A DNA stretch of 32,755 bases from Bacillota bacterium (GCA_013314855.1 JABUEW010000041.1:1-32755); one strand, 5' to 3'; positions 16,871 through 25,473 are shown, counted from the first letter of the stretch. Translations and numbers: made by a program. Notes: generated by a model not told the origin, from the sequence alone.

Positions 16871-19800
16871 TTATGGCAGCTCAAAGTTGGCAAGAGGATT
16901 ACCTGTTGGGGCATAATCCGTAAGAGTATTATTAGGTCCGGCGAAAAATAGTACTCTTATTTTTTTACCTGCGTGATTTCCGGCAATAGTAAGAGTTATC
17001 CTTGCCGCGCTTGTACTGGTTGATGTTTCGTATTTTGACGAAATAACCTGCCTTACAACTTCATCTACCAAAACAATAAACTGGCTTAATTCATTTGAGC
17101 TTAACTGTTTTCCTGAACCATTAGCTGATCTTATGTTTTCATTGAGTGATATTATAATATTGGTGTTATTGTCAATTGACTGAATTATCATACCGGTAGC
17201 ATATGGGGGGAATTTATCCTCTACTTTGGTTGGAGCAAGTCCTTGAATTGGCTGGCCATAAAAGTCCGAAGTCTTTATATTACCTGCAGACGTCATCACA
17301 GTAATGTCTTTACCCTCGTACTGACCACTGCTTGATAAATACTCGTAAAGCGTAAGACTAATTCTTCTACTCGAAGTATCATAATCTATTGCCTTTATGC
17401 TTAGATGTTCTGTGCCTGCCATAACCACAAAATCACTTGCTGATAGGGTTTCAGGATTAATATCTTTACTTAGGGTAAGAACAATCGTGTTTTTACCTGT
17501 AACTGAAACTGACATTATCTTCGGTGGCGAATCTACAACACCAAATGGCGCTAATATACCCTTTGGATTCATTACATTTCCGGCAAGATCGCATACCGAC
17601 GAAATTTGCAGCACATCTATATTTCTCATATCAAACTTTTCAGGAAAGGTAATCGCTACAGTTTTTTTGTCCGGTAATAATTCTATTACAGTTTCGTCAG
17701 GCAGCTTAACTGATACATAGTTACTAAAGTTCAAATACGAATAGTTATTCTTGGTTATTGCTGTTTCATAATTCAACTTTTCATTGAAAATAATAAATAG
17801 TTTTTTGTCTTTTATCTTTACTTCTTTTACTTCAGGACTAATATTATCAATTATTTTTATGCTTATTTCTACTGGAACTATGCGATTTTCCCGTGGAGTA
17901 TAATCTACAACGTCCTGTATATTCAAGGTATAATTCCCCGGCTCAAACAACTCTCCTCTGTATCTTTGGAGCACAACTTTATTTCTGGCGATATTTCCCG
18001 CCTCGTCAATATGCCAGCCTACCTGATTTATATTTATAACCTCGCCCGACGAATCCTTAAGCACATATGTAGCACCTGTGGGAACCACATCCTTGGAAAA
18101 TTCAAGTATGATTTTGTCTTGGTCCTTAACCTTATAACCTATAAAAAAAGGCAATTGTTTATCAACTACAGGTATTACGTTAATTTTTATTGTTCTCCTG
18201 TTTCCGTAATAATCCAAGACGTCAAAAATGGTAATCTCCGTACCTTGTTCCCTTATTGCTGCAGTACGCTCAAATTCGATTTCATAGGTCTGAAAATCAT
18301 CCTGGTATCTAATATCTGTAACTTTTGCTCCGTCAGCGGAAACTATTTTTTCCTTCAATAACGGTTCGACTGGCTTGTTAAACCTGACAACAACCATTGT
18401 CTGTGTTGCGCTTATTATGCTGTCAATATCCGGAAGCCTTTCATCCTTCACTACTTCAAATTCTATTGTATCTACTTTCAGGGGATATTTTGCATAATCT
18501 TGAACACCCCTGGAAATTACAAGCGTGTGCTTTCCGTAACTTAAAGTATTGATGATATTTAATACGTATACCCTATTGTCAATTCTTGTTACATAGCCTT
18601 GTAAAGTGCCATTATTTATTATATAGTTTGTAGAAATATCGGCATTAACAACCGGCTCGCTAAACTTAAGGTGTATTTTTCTATTTCCCAATACCTTAAT
18701 CTCCTCTACCTCAGGAAGTTTTATGTCTAATATGCTATCTATTGTTCTTATTGTATCTTTTTCAATTCCAATTTCTTTCTTAACAGTTACCTGCACTTTT
18801 TTCTGCTGTTCAACCGCGTTGCTTAAGCATAATGTGGCTGTTTTCCTGTCTTTTGAGACCAATACATCCTTAATCTCAATATTTTTATCGTCAACTTTAA
18901 CATTATAATTGTTTCTGTTTTTTGCTTTTATCACGTCAATTGGTTTATTGAACTTAACATTTATTTCTATTAAATTATCTGCTGAAATATCCAACACCTC
19001 AAGTGGTTTTGAAACAAATTTAACTGTAGCGAATGCTTTTATATCCGTCCCTTCAACATCTCCAATTATAGTTCTTATTCCTTCATGTGTGTTATCTATT
19101 TCTTTTTCCCATACGACACTTGCTTCTTTTTTTGTACCATCGTTTAAAGTTACAGTAACATGTGATGGCATAATTGGATATTCACCTACATCAACAACCC
19201 CTAAATCTACTTCCTTTACTGATACTATTAATGGATAATCTTTAATCAAACCTGCTTCAATTGCTTTGTTTCTATCAATTGAACCATCTTCAATAAGTTT
19301 CTCCAATAGCGTTTTTTTAGAATCTTTCATAGGTATTTGAAGAGCCTCAACAATTGCAATTGCAACATCCCTGTTGGTAAGGACATCTTTGTACGAAACA
19401 TCCCATAAACCTACCCAGAATGCAAAATCTAATACTTCTTCCCACTTGAAGTCACCTCCGTTACCATAGTCCTGTTTGTAACCTAATGCTTCAAGAAGAA
19501 TTTTATACATCATCTGCGGAGTTACTTCACCATTTGGATTAAATTTACCGTTTTGATCGCCTCTCCACCCAAATTGGGGGTTTTTCTTAAGATATGCCAT
19601 TATATTTTTTCCCTGCAACCACAGCACATCTGATGCATCTTTAAAGTTATCCGTCCATTTATATTCAAGTGCTTCTTTTTCACAACTGCCTCCGAAAAGC
19701 CTCAGTGTAAGGATAGCTGCTTGAAGCCTCTGGGTTTTTTTAGATAAATATTCTTCGGTTACACCGTAACCTTCACCTTTTAGAATACCAAGTATTTCAC

Positions 19801-19945
19801 ATATTTCTGCCTCAGTCTTATTTATTTGGGATATTGATTTTATATTTTGGGGAAACATTGTGAAGATGATAAACATTGTTGTTATGTATAAAGTTAAAAC
19901 ACTTTTATTTTTGTTCAGAATACCCCACACCTTGCCACATATCAT
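16871..19945 (-). CDS. Secreted SLH/Ig-like surface protein (paralogue 1)
   Basis: 1024 aa from the ATG at 19945. That start is chosen because AGGGGG lies nine bases upstream and a signal-peptide-like segment follows (KNKSVLTLYITTMFIIFTMF). The longer open frame to 20032 would begin inside the promoter's -35 box. After the signal come degenerate SLH-like repeats (NGKFNPNGEVTPQMMYKILL), which anchor proteins to secondary wall polymers. Next is a Big_4-type Ig-like domain (near VDLGVVDVGEYPIMPSHVTV), then a series of SbsA-like Ig repeats with the recurring pattern I-x-V-x-F-[SN]-K/E-x-[VI]. The same architecture is found in the next gene, so the two are tandem paralogues. The degenerate SLH motifs could weaken anchoring. 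Probable S-layer or cell-envelope structural protein. Confidence 0.8.
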   Translation of the reverse strand: MICGKVWGILNKNKSVLTLYITTMFIIFTMFPQNIKSISQINKTEAEICEILGILKGEGYGVTEEYLSKKTQRLQAAILTLRLFGGSCEKEALEYKWTDNFKDASDVLWLQGKNIMAYLKKNPQFGWRGDQNGKFNPNGEVTPQMMYKILLEALGYKQDYGNGGDFKWEEVLDFAFWVGLWDVSYKDVLTNRDVAIAIVEALQIPMKDSKKTLLEKLIEDGSIDRNKAIEAGLIKDYPLIVSVKEVDLGVVDVGEYPIMPSHVTVTLNDGTKKEASVVWEKEIDNTHEGIRTIIGDVEGTDIKAFATVKFVSKPLEVLDISADNLIEINVKFNKPIDVIKAKNRNNYNVKVDDKNIEIKDVLVSKDRKTATLCLSNAVEQQKKVQVTVKKEIGIEKDTIRTIDSILDIKLPEVEEIKVLGNRKIHLKFSEPVVNADISTNYIINNGTLQGYVTRIDNRVYVLNIINTLSYGKHTLVISRGVQDYAKYPLKVDTIEFEVVKDERLPDIDSIISATQTMVVVRFNKPVEPLLKEKIVSADGAKVTDIRYQDDFQTYEIEFERTAAIREQGTEITIFDVLDYYGNRRTIKINVIPVVDKQLPFFIGYKVKDQDKIILEFSKDVVPTGATYVLKDSSGEVININQVGWHIDEAGNIARNKVVLQRYRGELFEPGNYTLNIQDVVDYTPRENRIVPVEISIKIIDNISPEVKEVKIKDKKLFIIFNEKLNYETAITKNNYSYLNFSNYVSVKLPDETVIELLPDKKTVAITFPEKFDMRNIDVLQISSVCDLAGNVMNPKGILAPFGVVDSPPKIMSVSVTGKNTIVLTLSKDINPETLSASDFVVMAGTEHLSIKAIDYDTSSRRISLTLYEYLSSSGQYEGKDITVMTSAGNIKTSDFYGQPIQGLAPTKVEDKFPPYATGMIIQSIDNNTNIIISLNENIRSANGSGKQLSSNELSQFIVLVDEVVRQVISSKYETSTSTSAARITLTIAGNHAGKKIRVLFFAGPNNTLTDYAPTGNPLANFELP

Positions 19946-20003
19946 ATGTATAAACCCCCTGTAATTGCTAAGACTAACCTCTACGAAGCTCATTTTTAAG
20001 AAC

Positions 20004-20032
20004 ATTATACCATTATAAATTTTAACAGTCAA
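20004..20032 (-). promoter_or_regulatory. Sigma-A promoter of the surface protein gene at 16871-19945
   Basis: On the minus strand TTGACT (20032-20027) and a perfect TATAAT (20009-20004) are separated by exactly 17 bp. The start site would be near 19997, leaving a leader of about 50 nt. It lies directly after the terminator of the neighbouring paralogue. Confidence 0.8.
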
Positions 20033-20040
20033 TTTAAGTA

Positions 20041-20073
20041 AAAAAGAGCCCCTGCATTCAGGGGCTCTTTTTT
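20041..20073 (-). terminator. Intrinsic terminator between the two surface protein genes
   Basis: A perfect 10-bp GC-rich stem AGAGCCCCTG/CAGGGGCTCT with the four-base loop CATT is flanked by A5 and T6 runs, so it could work in both directions. It begins 20 bp after the stop codon of the upstream paralogue and ends before the promoter of the next, making them separate transcription units. Confidence 0.9.
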
Positions 20074-20093
20074 ATTCCTTTTTTATTGCTATA

Positions 20094-23000
20094 TTATGGT
20101 GCTGCTGTAGCTGTAACTTCTATTACAGAAGTAGCTTTGAATTCATTTCCTGCAGCATCTTTTATTGGATAAACTTGCGTAATTTCGTATTTAGTACCAG
20201 CAACATTATTATCTGCTAATGTTATTGTTACAGTATCTCCAGAAGCTGTTATACCGGTTACTGTTCTATTCTTTACAGTAAATGTATATTTGTATACTGA
20301 GACTTCTTCGAGAGCTTCTGTAAACTGAATTGTAATCGTCTTTTCACCATCTATCGCAGTCTTTGCGAGAATAGCAGGTGCAAACTTATCTGTTGCTGTG
20401 AAGTCACCCACGCCAGCGACTTTTTTCACGTAAGTTCCTGGTACTGCCTGCATATCGAGAAGTGATTTCATATTGTTGTCATCCAGCAGTCTTACATAGC
20501 CAACAAGTGATTCAGTATCAGCAAGGTTATTGTCTGCTTTGAGAGTTATTGTAACCTCTGCTTTTCCGTCCTTGTTAACGTAATTTGCTGCAGCTGCAAG
20601 GTACTTCATATTAGCAGCTTGTGTAAAGTCAAGTCCACTCAGGTCTGTTGATTCAGATATTGCTATCTTTGATGCATTGATCGACTTCAATTCGGTTGAA
20701 AGTATCATTTTTATAGTATTTTTACTAATGCTCTGTACTTCTTGAATAGCAGGTGGTGCAACCGGTGTAGTAACAGCTACACTGTAGGTTAGAACATCAG
20801 CAAGATTTCCTGCAGCATCTGCAACTCTACCTATAAGAAGCGCATCTGGAGGATCATTATACGTAAAGCTTCCTACAGGAATTACTACTTTAATTCTGGA
20901 TGAATCAATGAATACTGATAGGCTTGTATTAGACGGGAACTTATTATATGTTGTGCCACCGTCATAGCTAATACGGTAATTATCTGCATTCAGAACAGAA
21001 TTTGCGCCCTCAGTAGCCATCTTTTCATTGTAGTAAATATACATTGTGAACGGGTTATCATTTTTAGTGTCACCATTAGCATCCACTGGAGTATAAATAT
21101 ACTCAACTCTTGTTGCATTAGTGTCATGCGGTGTCTTATCAGTAATAGTTAATTCTTTTACTACAGGTACTAAGCTATTTCCAGCAAGACTTGTATCTTT
21201 TATATCTTTAATTTCTACAGTATAAACTCCGCCCGCAAGCTTGCTTGCGAAATTAATTGTTGCAACTTTACTTGCATAGCTTACAGTAAACGTAGTTGAT
21301 ACAGCATCGCCTGCTGCTGTTTTGAATACAAAATTGCTGGTTGTAGGAGTAATAACTTCTTTGCTGAAAGTTACTTTTATTTGATTCTCAGCAACAACTT
21401 CTACATTAGTTACTTCAGGTGCTGTAACATCTGCTGTAACTGAAAGCGGAAGTGTTATGTCTCCTGCAAGTTTGTTGCCCCACAGGTCAACTATAGAATC
21501 AGTTTTCTTCATTACAAGACTGGTATTCCCTACCGGTACCGGTCTGTCTGATGCCGTAGTTCCTGCTGGAGTAATTTTAAGAGCATCAACAAATACTAAT
21601 TTAATTTCACTAACAGCTTTGGTTGGATCATATACAGCTCCTCCGGACTGTAATTCAAGGGGTTGCCATGCAGTATAAGTGTGATAGAAGTCAGCTGTTG
21701 TCATCCCTTTGACCGGCTTGTTAAATTGCACTACAACGTATGTCTGGGTTGCTTCTTTAATTGATGCAGTCGGATTTGTCTTATCTGCCGCATAAGCTAC
21801 GTCAAAGGTTTTAACCGGCATTAAGAAACCTGCGTAGTCCTTAAATCCTTGAACCTTGAATGAATAGTTGCCATCCGGGAGGTTAGTTCCAATTTCAACA
21901 GTTACCTTTTTGCCAGAAACTGCTACTGAGTTAACTCCATATATACCATTGTTAATAGTTACTGAACCCAATACTGTTGGATCCAAATATTCACTAAATC
22001 CAATTTCTACAGCATTCGGTCCTACAAACGTAATTGAAACTGCTTCAGGTATAGTTACATCAAAAGCTTTTCCTGTTAATTTAGTTTCAGCAACTGCCTT
22101 GCCGTAAATATTTTTAACATTCTTTACAGTGATTTCGAAATCACTCGGGTTGGGTGAGAAATTACCCGCTATTGTAACAAGTACATCTTTCTTGCTGTCT
22201 AACAATGCAACTGAAGATACGGTCTGTCCTGCTACAGCAAAATTATCCTTAACCACAGTTGTTGCATCAAGCTCAGTATTGAAGGAAACTACAATCTCCT
22301 TCATGTTTCCAGCAGTTGCGCTAAGAGCAACAAGTTCTATTGGCAGAACAGTAACTTTTACTTCTACCTTACCTTCGAAATTCTCTACAGTACCAACAGC
22401 TTTATATTCTCCCGCCTTAGTTGTATCAACTTTTGAGACATCCCATTTTACAGCAATATCTTCAACTTTTCCGTCGCTGTATGTTGCCTTAACCTTTGCA
22501 GGAAGCGTCAGTTCTTCACCAACTTTAATTTTGACTTCTTCTAACGATGCTAATTTTACAATTTTAATCTCTTCCATCAACCCTGCTTCAATTGCAATAG
22601 CTTTCATCTTTTCGTCTTTGCCGACGACTACTTCAATAACTGTCTTGTCCTTATTAGTTCCGGCAACATATTCAGCTAAAAGTGAATAGAAGGACATTCC
22701 AACAACATCATCTCTAAGAAGCACAGCCTCATCCATCCTTGAAGCTTCAGCCTTCGGTAGACCGCTTGCATTAGAGAGTTCAACTGTTGAAAACTTGTAG
22801 TCGAAATCTACACCTTGTTTGTAACCAAGCTGTGCAAGGACCATCTTTGCAAATTCTCTTCCTATAAGGTTATCCTTTGGTGCGAATTTGCCATCGGGCC
22901 TTCCTGCCACAATTCCATTCTTTACAGCATAAGCGACGTACTTAACAGCCCATGCTGCAATATCGTCGGCATCTTTGAACTTCTGTTTGAGAAGGTCCTT

Positions 23001-23264
23001 TGCCTCTTTTTCGTCCATCTTCAAGGCTTCTTCTTCAAGTTTGAATAACCTTAACAGAAGTGCCACACCCTCTTCCCTTAGAAGACGTTCTTCAAGGGCA
23101 GGCTTGTATTCTGTTTCGGATTTACCTTTGAAGAGGCCTAAGTCATATAATACTTTTGCTTCATCCTCATATTTAAAGGATGCTGCAAATGCCGGTACTG
23201 CTATCATTCCAGCCATTAAAGTTACTACTACCAGTACCGCCAATAGCTTTTTGAGACTCTTCAT
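20094..23264 (-). CDS. SLH-domain S-layer-like surface protein (paralogue 2)
   Basis: 1056-aa secreted wall-anchored protein. A classic signal peptide (MKSLKKLLAVLVVVTLMAG..., cleavage near AFA at residue 27) is followed by SLH repeats (about 30-230). The best has GRPDGKFAPKDNLIGREF (121-138). A Big_4 Ig-like domain follows (about 240-312), then many SbsA-like Ig modules up to the C-terminus. SLH repeats bind pyruvylated wall polymers, and the Ig array forms the outward body. Very strong signals (AAGGAGG, a near-consensus promoter, a long leader and a strong terminator) suggest high expression, as for a major S-layer protein. It is a tandem paralogue of the downstream gene, with far more typical SLH motifs. 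An adhesin or cell-surface hydrolase scaffold cannot be excluded, but I see no catalytic domain. Confidence 0.87.
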   Translation of the reverse strand: MKSLKKLLAVLVVVTLMAGMIAVPAFAASFKYEDEAKVLYDLGLFKGKSETEYKPALEERLLREEGVALLLRLFKLEEEALKMDEKEAKDLLKQKFKDADDIAAWAVKYVAYAVKNGIVAGRPDGKFAPKDNLIGREFAKMVLAQLGYKQGVDFDYKFSTVELSNASGLPKAEASRMDEAVLLRDDVVGMSFYSLLAEYVAGTNKDKTVIEVVVGKDEKMKAIAIEAGLMEEIKIVKLASLEEVKIKVGEELTLPAKVKATYSDGKVEDIAVKWDVSKVDTTKAGEYKAVGTVENFEGKVEVKVTVLPIELVALSATAGNMKEIVVSFNTELDATTVVKDNFAVAGQTVSSVALLDSKKDVLVTIAGNFSPNPSDFEITVKNVKNIYGKAVAETKLTGKAFDVTIPEAVSITFVGPNAVEIGFSEYLDPTVLGSVTINNGIYGVNSVAVSGKKVTVEIGTNLPDGNYSFKVQGFKDYAGFLMPVKTFDVAYAADKTNPTASIKEATQTYVVVQFNKPVKGMTTADFYHTYTAWQPLELQSGGAVYDPTKAVSEIKLVFVDALKITPAGTTASDRPVPVGNTSLVMKKTDSIVDLWGNKLAGDITLPLSVTADVTAPEVTNVEVVAENQIKVTFSKEVITPTTSNFVFKTAAGDAVSTTFTVSYASKVATINFASKLAGGVYTVEIKDIKDTSLAGNSLVPVVKELTITDKTPHDTNATRVEYIYTPVDANGDTKNDNPFTMYIYYNEKMATEGANSVLNADNYRISYDGGTTYNKFPSNTSLSVFIDSSRIKVVIPVGSFTYNDPPDALLIGRVADAAGNLADVLTYSVAVTTPVAPPAIQEVQSISKNTIKMILSTELKSINASKIAISESTDLSGLDFTQAANMKYLAAAANYVNKDGKAEVTITLKADNNLADTESLVGYVRLLDDNNMKSLLDMQAVPGTYVKKVAGVGDFTATDKFAPAILAKTAIDGEKTITIQFTEALEEVSVYKYTFTVKNRTVTGITASGDTVTITLADNNVAGTKYEITQVYPIKDAAGNEFKATSVIEVTATAAP

Positions 23265-23406
23265 ACTCTCAAATCCTCCTTGTCATTTTTTTGGGGAAAA
23301 GGTTTGGTTTTTATTGAAGTCGGGCTACCCCTCTCCCCCTTGTAGTAATAACCCAACTTTTAGCCTTTTTTATTCACCATAAGCGGGACTCGCCTATAAT
23401 GAATTC
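23265..23406 (-). ncRNA. Structured 5' leader of the S-layer-like gene, candidate cis-regulatory RNA
   Basis: From the predicted start site near 23406 to the ATG is about 142 nt. On the transcript AGUUGGGUUA (23358-23349) can pair with UAGCCCGACU (23327-23318). The hairpin loop contains GGGGGAGAGG (23339-23330), which can pair over 10 bp, including two G-U pairs, with CCUUUUCCCC (23302-23293) just upstream of the ribosome binding site AAGGAGG (23281-23275). GGCUA (23365-23361) competes for the same UAGCC segment. CCUUU could alternatively cover GGAGG. These alternatives look like translational control. I do not recognise a known riboswitch class. The structure was folded by eye only. Confidence 0.45.
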
Positions 23407-23412
23407 AAAAAA

Positions 23413-23441
23413 ATTATATCATTGGGCTTTTCAATCGTCAA
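23413..23441 (-). promoter_or_regulatory. Sigma-A promoter of the S-layer-like gene
   Basis: On the minus strand TTGACG (23441-23436) and a perfect TATAAT (23418-23413) are separated by exactly 17 bp. The run of T after the -10 box and the leader start at about 23406 fit. The stretch 23442-23591 upstream is AT-rich and shows no gene or further signal. Confidence 0.85.
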
Positions 23442-23591
23442 CAGATAGTGTATAAGTGTAAAAATTTTGTAACAGAACTGAAATAATAAGAATTCGAGGT
23501 TTTTGTTGGTGTTTCAGTACTTTAGATGATATTCTGCTATAATTTTTAATTTATATATTTAAATATAATTTTAAAAAGTGATATCTTCAAG

Positions 23592-23635
23592 CGTTAAAAA
23601 AGAAAGCCGATAACTATCGGCTTTCTTTTTTAACG
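23592..23635 (-). terminator. Intrinsic terminator of sspF
   Basis: A perfect 21-bp inverted repeat (23592-23612 and 23615-23635) with a two-base centre carries the core AAGCCGATA and A/T runs at its base. Minus-strand transcripts from sspF meet it ten bases after the stop codon and get a run of U. It can also act on the other strand. Confidence 0.85.
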
Positions 23636-23644
23636 TTAGAGTCT

Positions 23645-23818
23645 TTATTTCCCGTTAAAGCTCCTTTCAGCCATTTCTATGGCTTTTTTAACAATATTTC
23701 CGCAATTCCTTGATGATACGGAGCCCCAACCTTCTGAAGCAACCGTGTTGTAGACTCCAAGTTCTTTAGCTATTTCAGCCTTTAATTCTTCCGACATTAA
23801 ACTCCTGCGTCTACCCAC
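23645..23818 (-). CDS. sspF: Alpha/beta-type small acid-soluble spore protein (SspF-like)
   Basis: 57-aa protein that coats and protects DNA in the dormant spore. It opens MGRRRSLMSEELKAEIAKEL, matching the SspF-type N-terminus. The DNA-binding signature follows as GWGSVSSRNCGNIVKKAIEMAE (residues 31-52), where GNxVKxAIExAE is the family core. The start is GTG at 23818, chosen because AAAGGGGG lies about nine bases upstream and because SspF proteins begin at this MGRRR; an internal ATG eight codons later is less likely. A 7-bp inverted repeat lies just upstream (23839-23861). A strong terminator follows. Expression in the forespore under sigma G is expected from the family, but I could not identify a convincing sigma-G promoter. 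Confidence 0.93.
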   Translation of the reverse strand: MGRRRSLMSEELKAEIAKELGVYNTVASEGWGSVSSRNCGNIVKKAIEMAERSFNGK

Positions 23819-23838
23819 AGTTTAATCCCCCTTTCTTT

Positions 23839-23861
23839 TACGCTTGTATTTGCAAAGCGTA
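23839..23861. promoter_or_regulatory. Inverted repeat upstream of sspF
   Basis: TACGCTT (23839-23845) and AAGCGTA (23855-23861) form perfect 7-bp arms around a 9-bp centre, 20 bp upstream of the sspF GTG. The repeated 9-mer TTGCAAATA occurs within and just upstream of it on the minus strand. It could be an operator or part of an RNA hairpin. Confidence 0.3.
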
Positions 23862-23913
23862 CATATATATTATTTGCAATTATAAAAATTTAATAGACTG
23901 AAATTTTTTCAAT

Positions 23914-24348
23914 TTACATCATTTCCGGTTTTGACGGCCTGGAAATTTCCGATAAAGCTTCGGATGCTTCCATATTGAATCTCCTGTCGGTTGCCATATC
24001 TCCGATTGCAAGTATTCCTACAAGCCTGTTATTTTCAACTACAGGAACTCTTCTTATTTGATTTATTGCCATTTTTGCTGTTACTTCTTCCATATCCGCA
24101 TCCGGAGTAACGGTTATTACATTCGTTGTCATTATATCACTTACAGGTGTAGATCTTGGATCATTACCCTGGGCAATATTTCTCACCACTATATCTCTGT
24201 CTGTAACAATCCCTACCAGGTTATTATCGTCTACCACAGGAACTGAACCAATGTTATGCCTCTGCATAAGTTGTGCTGTTTCCGTAATAGAAGTATTTGG
24301 TGATACATAAGCAACATTTTTGGTCATCTTATCTTTTACTTTTAACAT
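23914..24348 (-). CDS. Protein with two CBS domains
   Basis: 144 aa from the ATG at 24348. That start has GGAGG nine bases upstream; longer in-frame starts (24357, 24390) lie on or before this ribosome binding site. It consists of little but a tandem CBS pair (Bateman module): the first domain about residues 5-60 with MTKNVAYVSPNTSITETAQLM and GIVTDRDIV, the second about 70-128 with MTTNVITVTPDADMEEVTAKM and LVGILAIGDMA. Such modules bind adenosine ligands such as AMP, ATP or SAM and act as energy or redox sensors. Stand-alone pairs of this type are common in Clostridia and their targets are mostly unknown. No partner gene is adjacent. Confidence 0.9.
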   Translation of the reverse strand: MLKVKDKMTKNVAYVSPNTSITETAQLMQRHNIGSVPVVDDNNLVGIVTDRDIVVRNIAQGNDPRSTPVSDIMTTNVITVTPDADMEEVTAKMAINQIRRVPVVENNRLVGILAIGDMATDRRFNMEASEALSEISRPSKPEMM

Positions 24349-24461
24349 TTTACTCATCCTCCATTTTTTAGTTTTAAGTTTTTTCTGCAATATTTTTTTC
24401 TGTTTTTATTTTTCCTCAAAAATAAAAAAACATGCTGAAGGTTTTTGAACATATAAATTAT

Positions 24462-24604
24462 AAGGAGTTATACACAACCATGTGGATAACTCCTTGACAT
24501 TTTTAAGCCCTGTAACCCGCTCTACAACTAGTTTACAGCATTATCCTTATGTTTACTGCCTGTTAATGCGGTTTTTCTGTGGATATCTTTTTGTGTTATC
24601 CACA
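24462..24604. promoter_or_regulatory. Cluster of four DnaA-box-like 9-mers in two palindromes
   Basis: TTATACACA (24468-24476) matches TTATNCACA. TGTGGATAA (24481-24489) is the reverse of the strong box TTATCCACA. TGTGGATAT (24578-24586) is one mismatch away, and TTATCCACA (24596-24604) is perfect. The first two form a palindrome with 15-bp arms and one mismatch (24462-24476 and 24481-24495, centre ACCA). The last two form 9-bp arms (24577-24585 and 24597-24605). They lie between nadC and the CBS protein. The first palindrome could also fold as a hairpin at the 3' end of the nad transcript. Confidence 0.55.
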
Positions 24605-24639
24605 GGACGTCATTACATCTTAATAGCTTTGCCATCTTA

Positions 24640-25473
24640 TCATCTTATCTTCATACTTATATCCAATGATTTTACAGAATGGGTAAGACTGCCCACTGAT
24701 ATGATATCAACCCCCGTAAGGGCCACTTCATAAACATTGTCAAGGGATACATTCCCAGAAGCTTCTACTAAAGCTTTTTTATCTATAATTTTTACCGCCT
24801 TTCTCATCATATCCAAACTCATATTGTCCAGCATAATAATATCTGCTCCTGCTTCCAGAGCTTCTTCTACCTGTTCTATTGTTTCTGTCTCAACTTCAAT
24901 TTTTATAGTGTGGGGGACGCTTTTCTTTACCATAGCAACAGCTTTTTTTATACCACCTGCTGCGACAATGTGGTTATCTTTTATTAACACTCCATCCGAA
25001 AGGGAATATCTATGATTAGAACCGCCTCCCATCCTGACGGCATATTTTTCTAGCATCCTCATCCCGGGAGTGGTTTTTCTTGTATCGGCTATACTTACCT
25101 TAGTCCCTTCTACCCTGTTACAAAATTCTCTTGTTATTGTTGCAATTCCCGATAACCGCTGGAGTATATTTAACGCTGTCCTTTCTCCTTTTAAAAGTGC
25201 CCTGGTATTTCCTGCAATTTCAGCTATTATAGTGCCTTTTTTTACACTTGAACCATCCTGTATTATCTTTGTAAATATTACTTTATTATCTAATAATTCA
25301 AATACCCTTCCGGCAACATCAAGTCCGGCTATCACTCCATCTTCTTTTACTATAAATTCCGCCCTGGAAACACCTTTAGGATCTATCAAAATGTCGGTGG
25401 TTATATCACCATAAGGCATATCTTCTTCTAACGCGTTTTTTATTATATTGTCCACAATTAACCAGTTAATCAT
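24640..25473 (-). CDS. nadC: Nicotinate-nucleotide pyrophosphorylase (quinolinate phosphoribosyltransferase)
   Basis: Converts quinolinate and PRPP to nicotinate mononucleotide, CO2 and pyrophosphate, the last step of the de novo branch encoded here. 277 aa, normal length. Motifs: the N-terminal EDMPYGDITTDIL, GERTALNILQRLSGIAT, the substrate-binding ADTRKTTPGMRMLEKYAV, GGGSNHRYSLSDGVLIKDNH and IEVETETIEQ, and the barrel end EASGNVSLDNV and TGVDIISVGSLTHS. GGGAGAT precedes the ATG. It is the third gene of nadA-nadB-nadC, 78 bp after nadB. Confidence 0.97.
   Translation of the reverse strand: MINWLIVDNIIKNALEEDMPYGDITTDILIDPKGVSRAEFIVKEDGVIAGLDVAGRVFELLDNKVIFTKIIQDGSSVKKGTIIAEIAGNTRALLKGERTALNILQRLSGIATITREFCNRVEGTKVSIADTRKTTPGMRMLEKYAVRMGGGSNHRYSLSDGVLIKDNHIVAAGGIKKAVAMVKKSVPHTIKIEVETETIEQVEEALEAGADIIMLDNMSLDMMRKAVKIIDKKALVEASGNVSLDNVYEVALTGVDIISVGSLTHSVKSLDISMKIR

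Noticed and set aside
19946-20032. 29-residue N-terminal extension of the first surface protein
   Set aside because: That start lies inside the -35 box of a near-consensus promoter and has no ribosome binding site; the ATG at 19945 has both a good site and a signal-peptide-like segment.
22129-22689. 186-codon plus-strand frame opposite the S-layer-like gene
   Set aside because: It is the antisense of a well-supported repeat-rich protein, is Ser/Thr rich as expected from mirror codons, and lacks a ribosome binding site.
23265-23406. Assigning the S-layer leader to the c-di-AMP (ydaO) riboswitch class
   Set aside because: GGUGAAU and AGCCCGA strings recall that class, but the conserved downstream GUCAGCUAACCUCG-like segment and the overall layout are missing.
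24462-24604. Reading the DnaA-box cluster as a replication origin
   Set aside because: No dnaA, dnaN or other origin neighbours are present and I see no defined AT-rich unwinding region with DnaA-trio repeats. A titration or regulatory site fits better.
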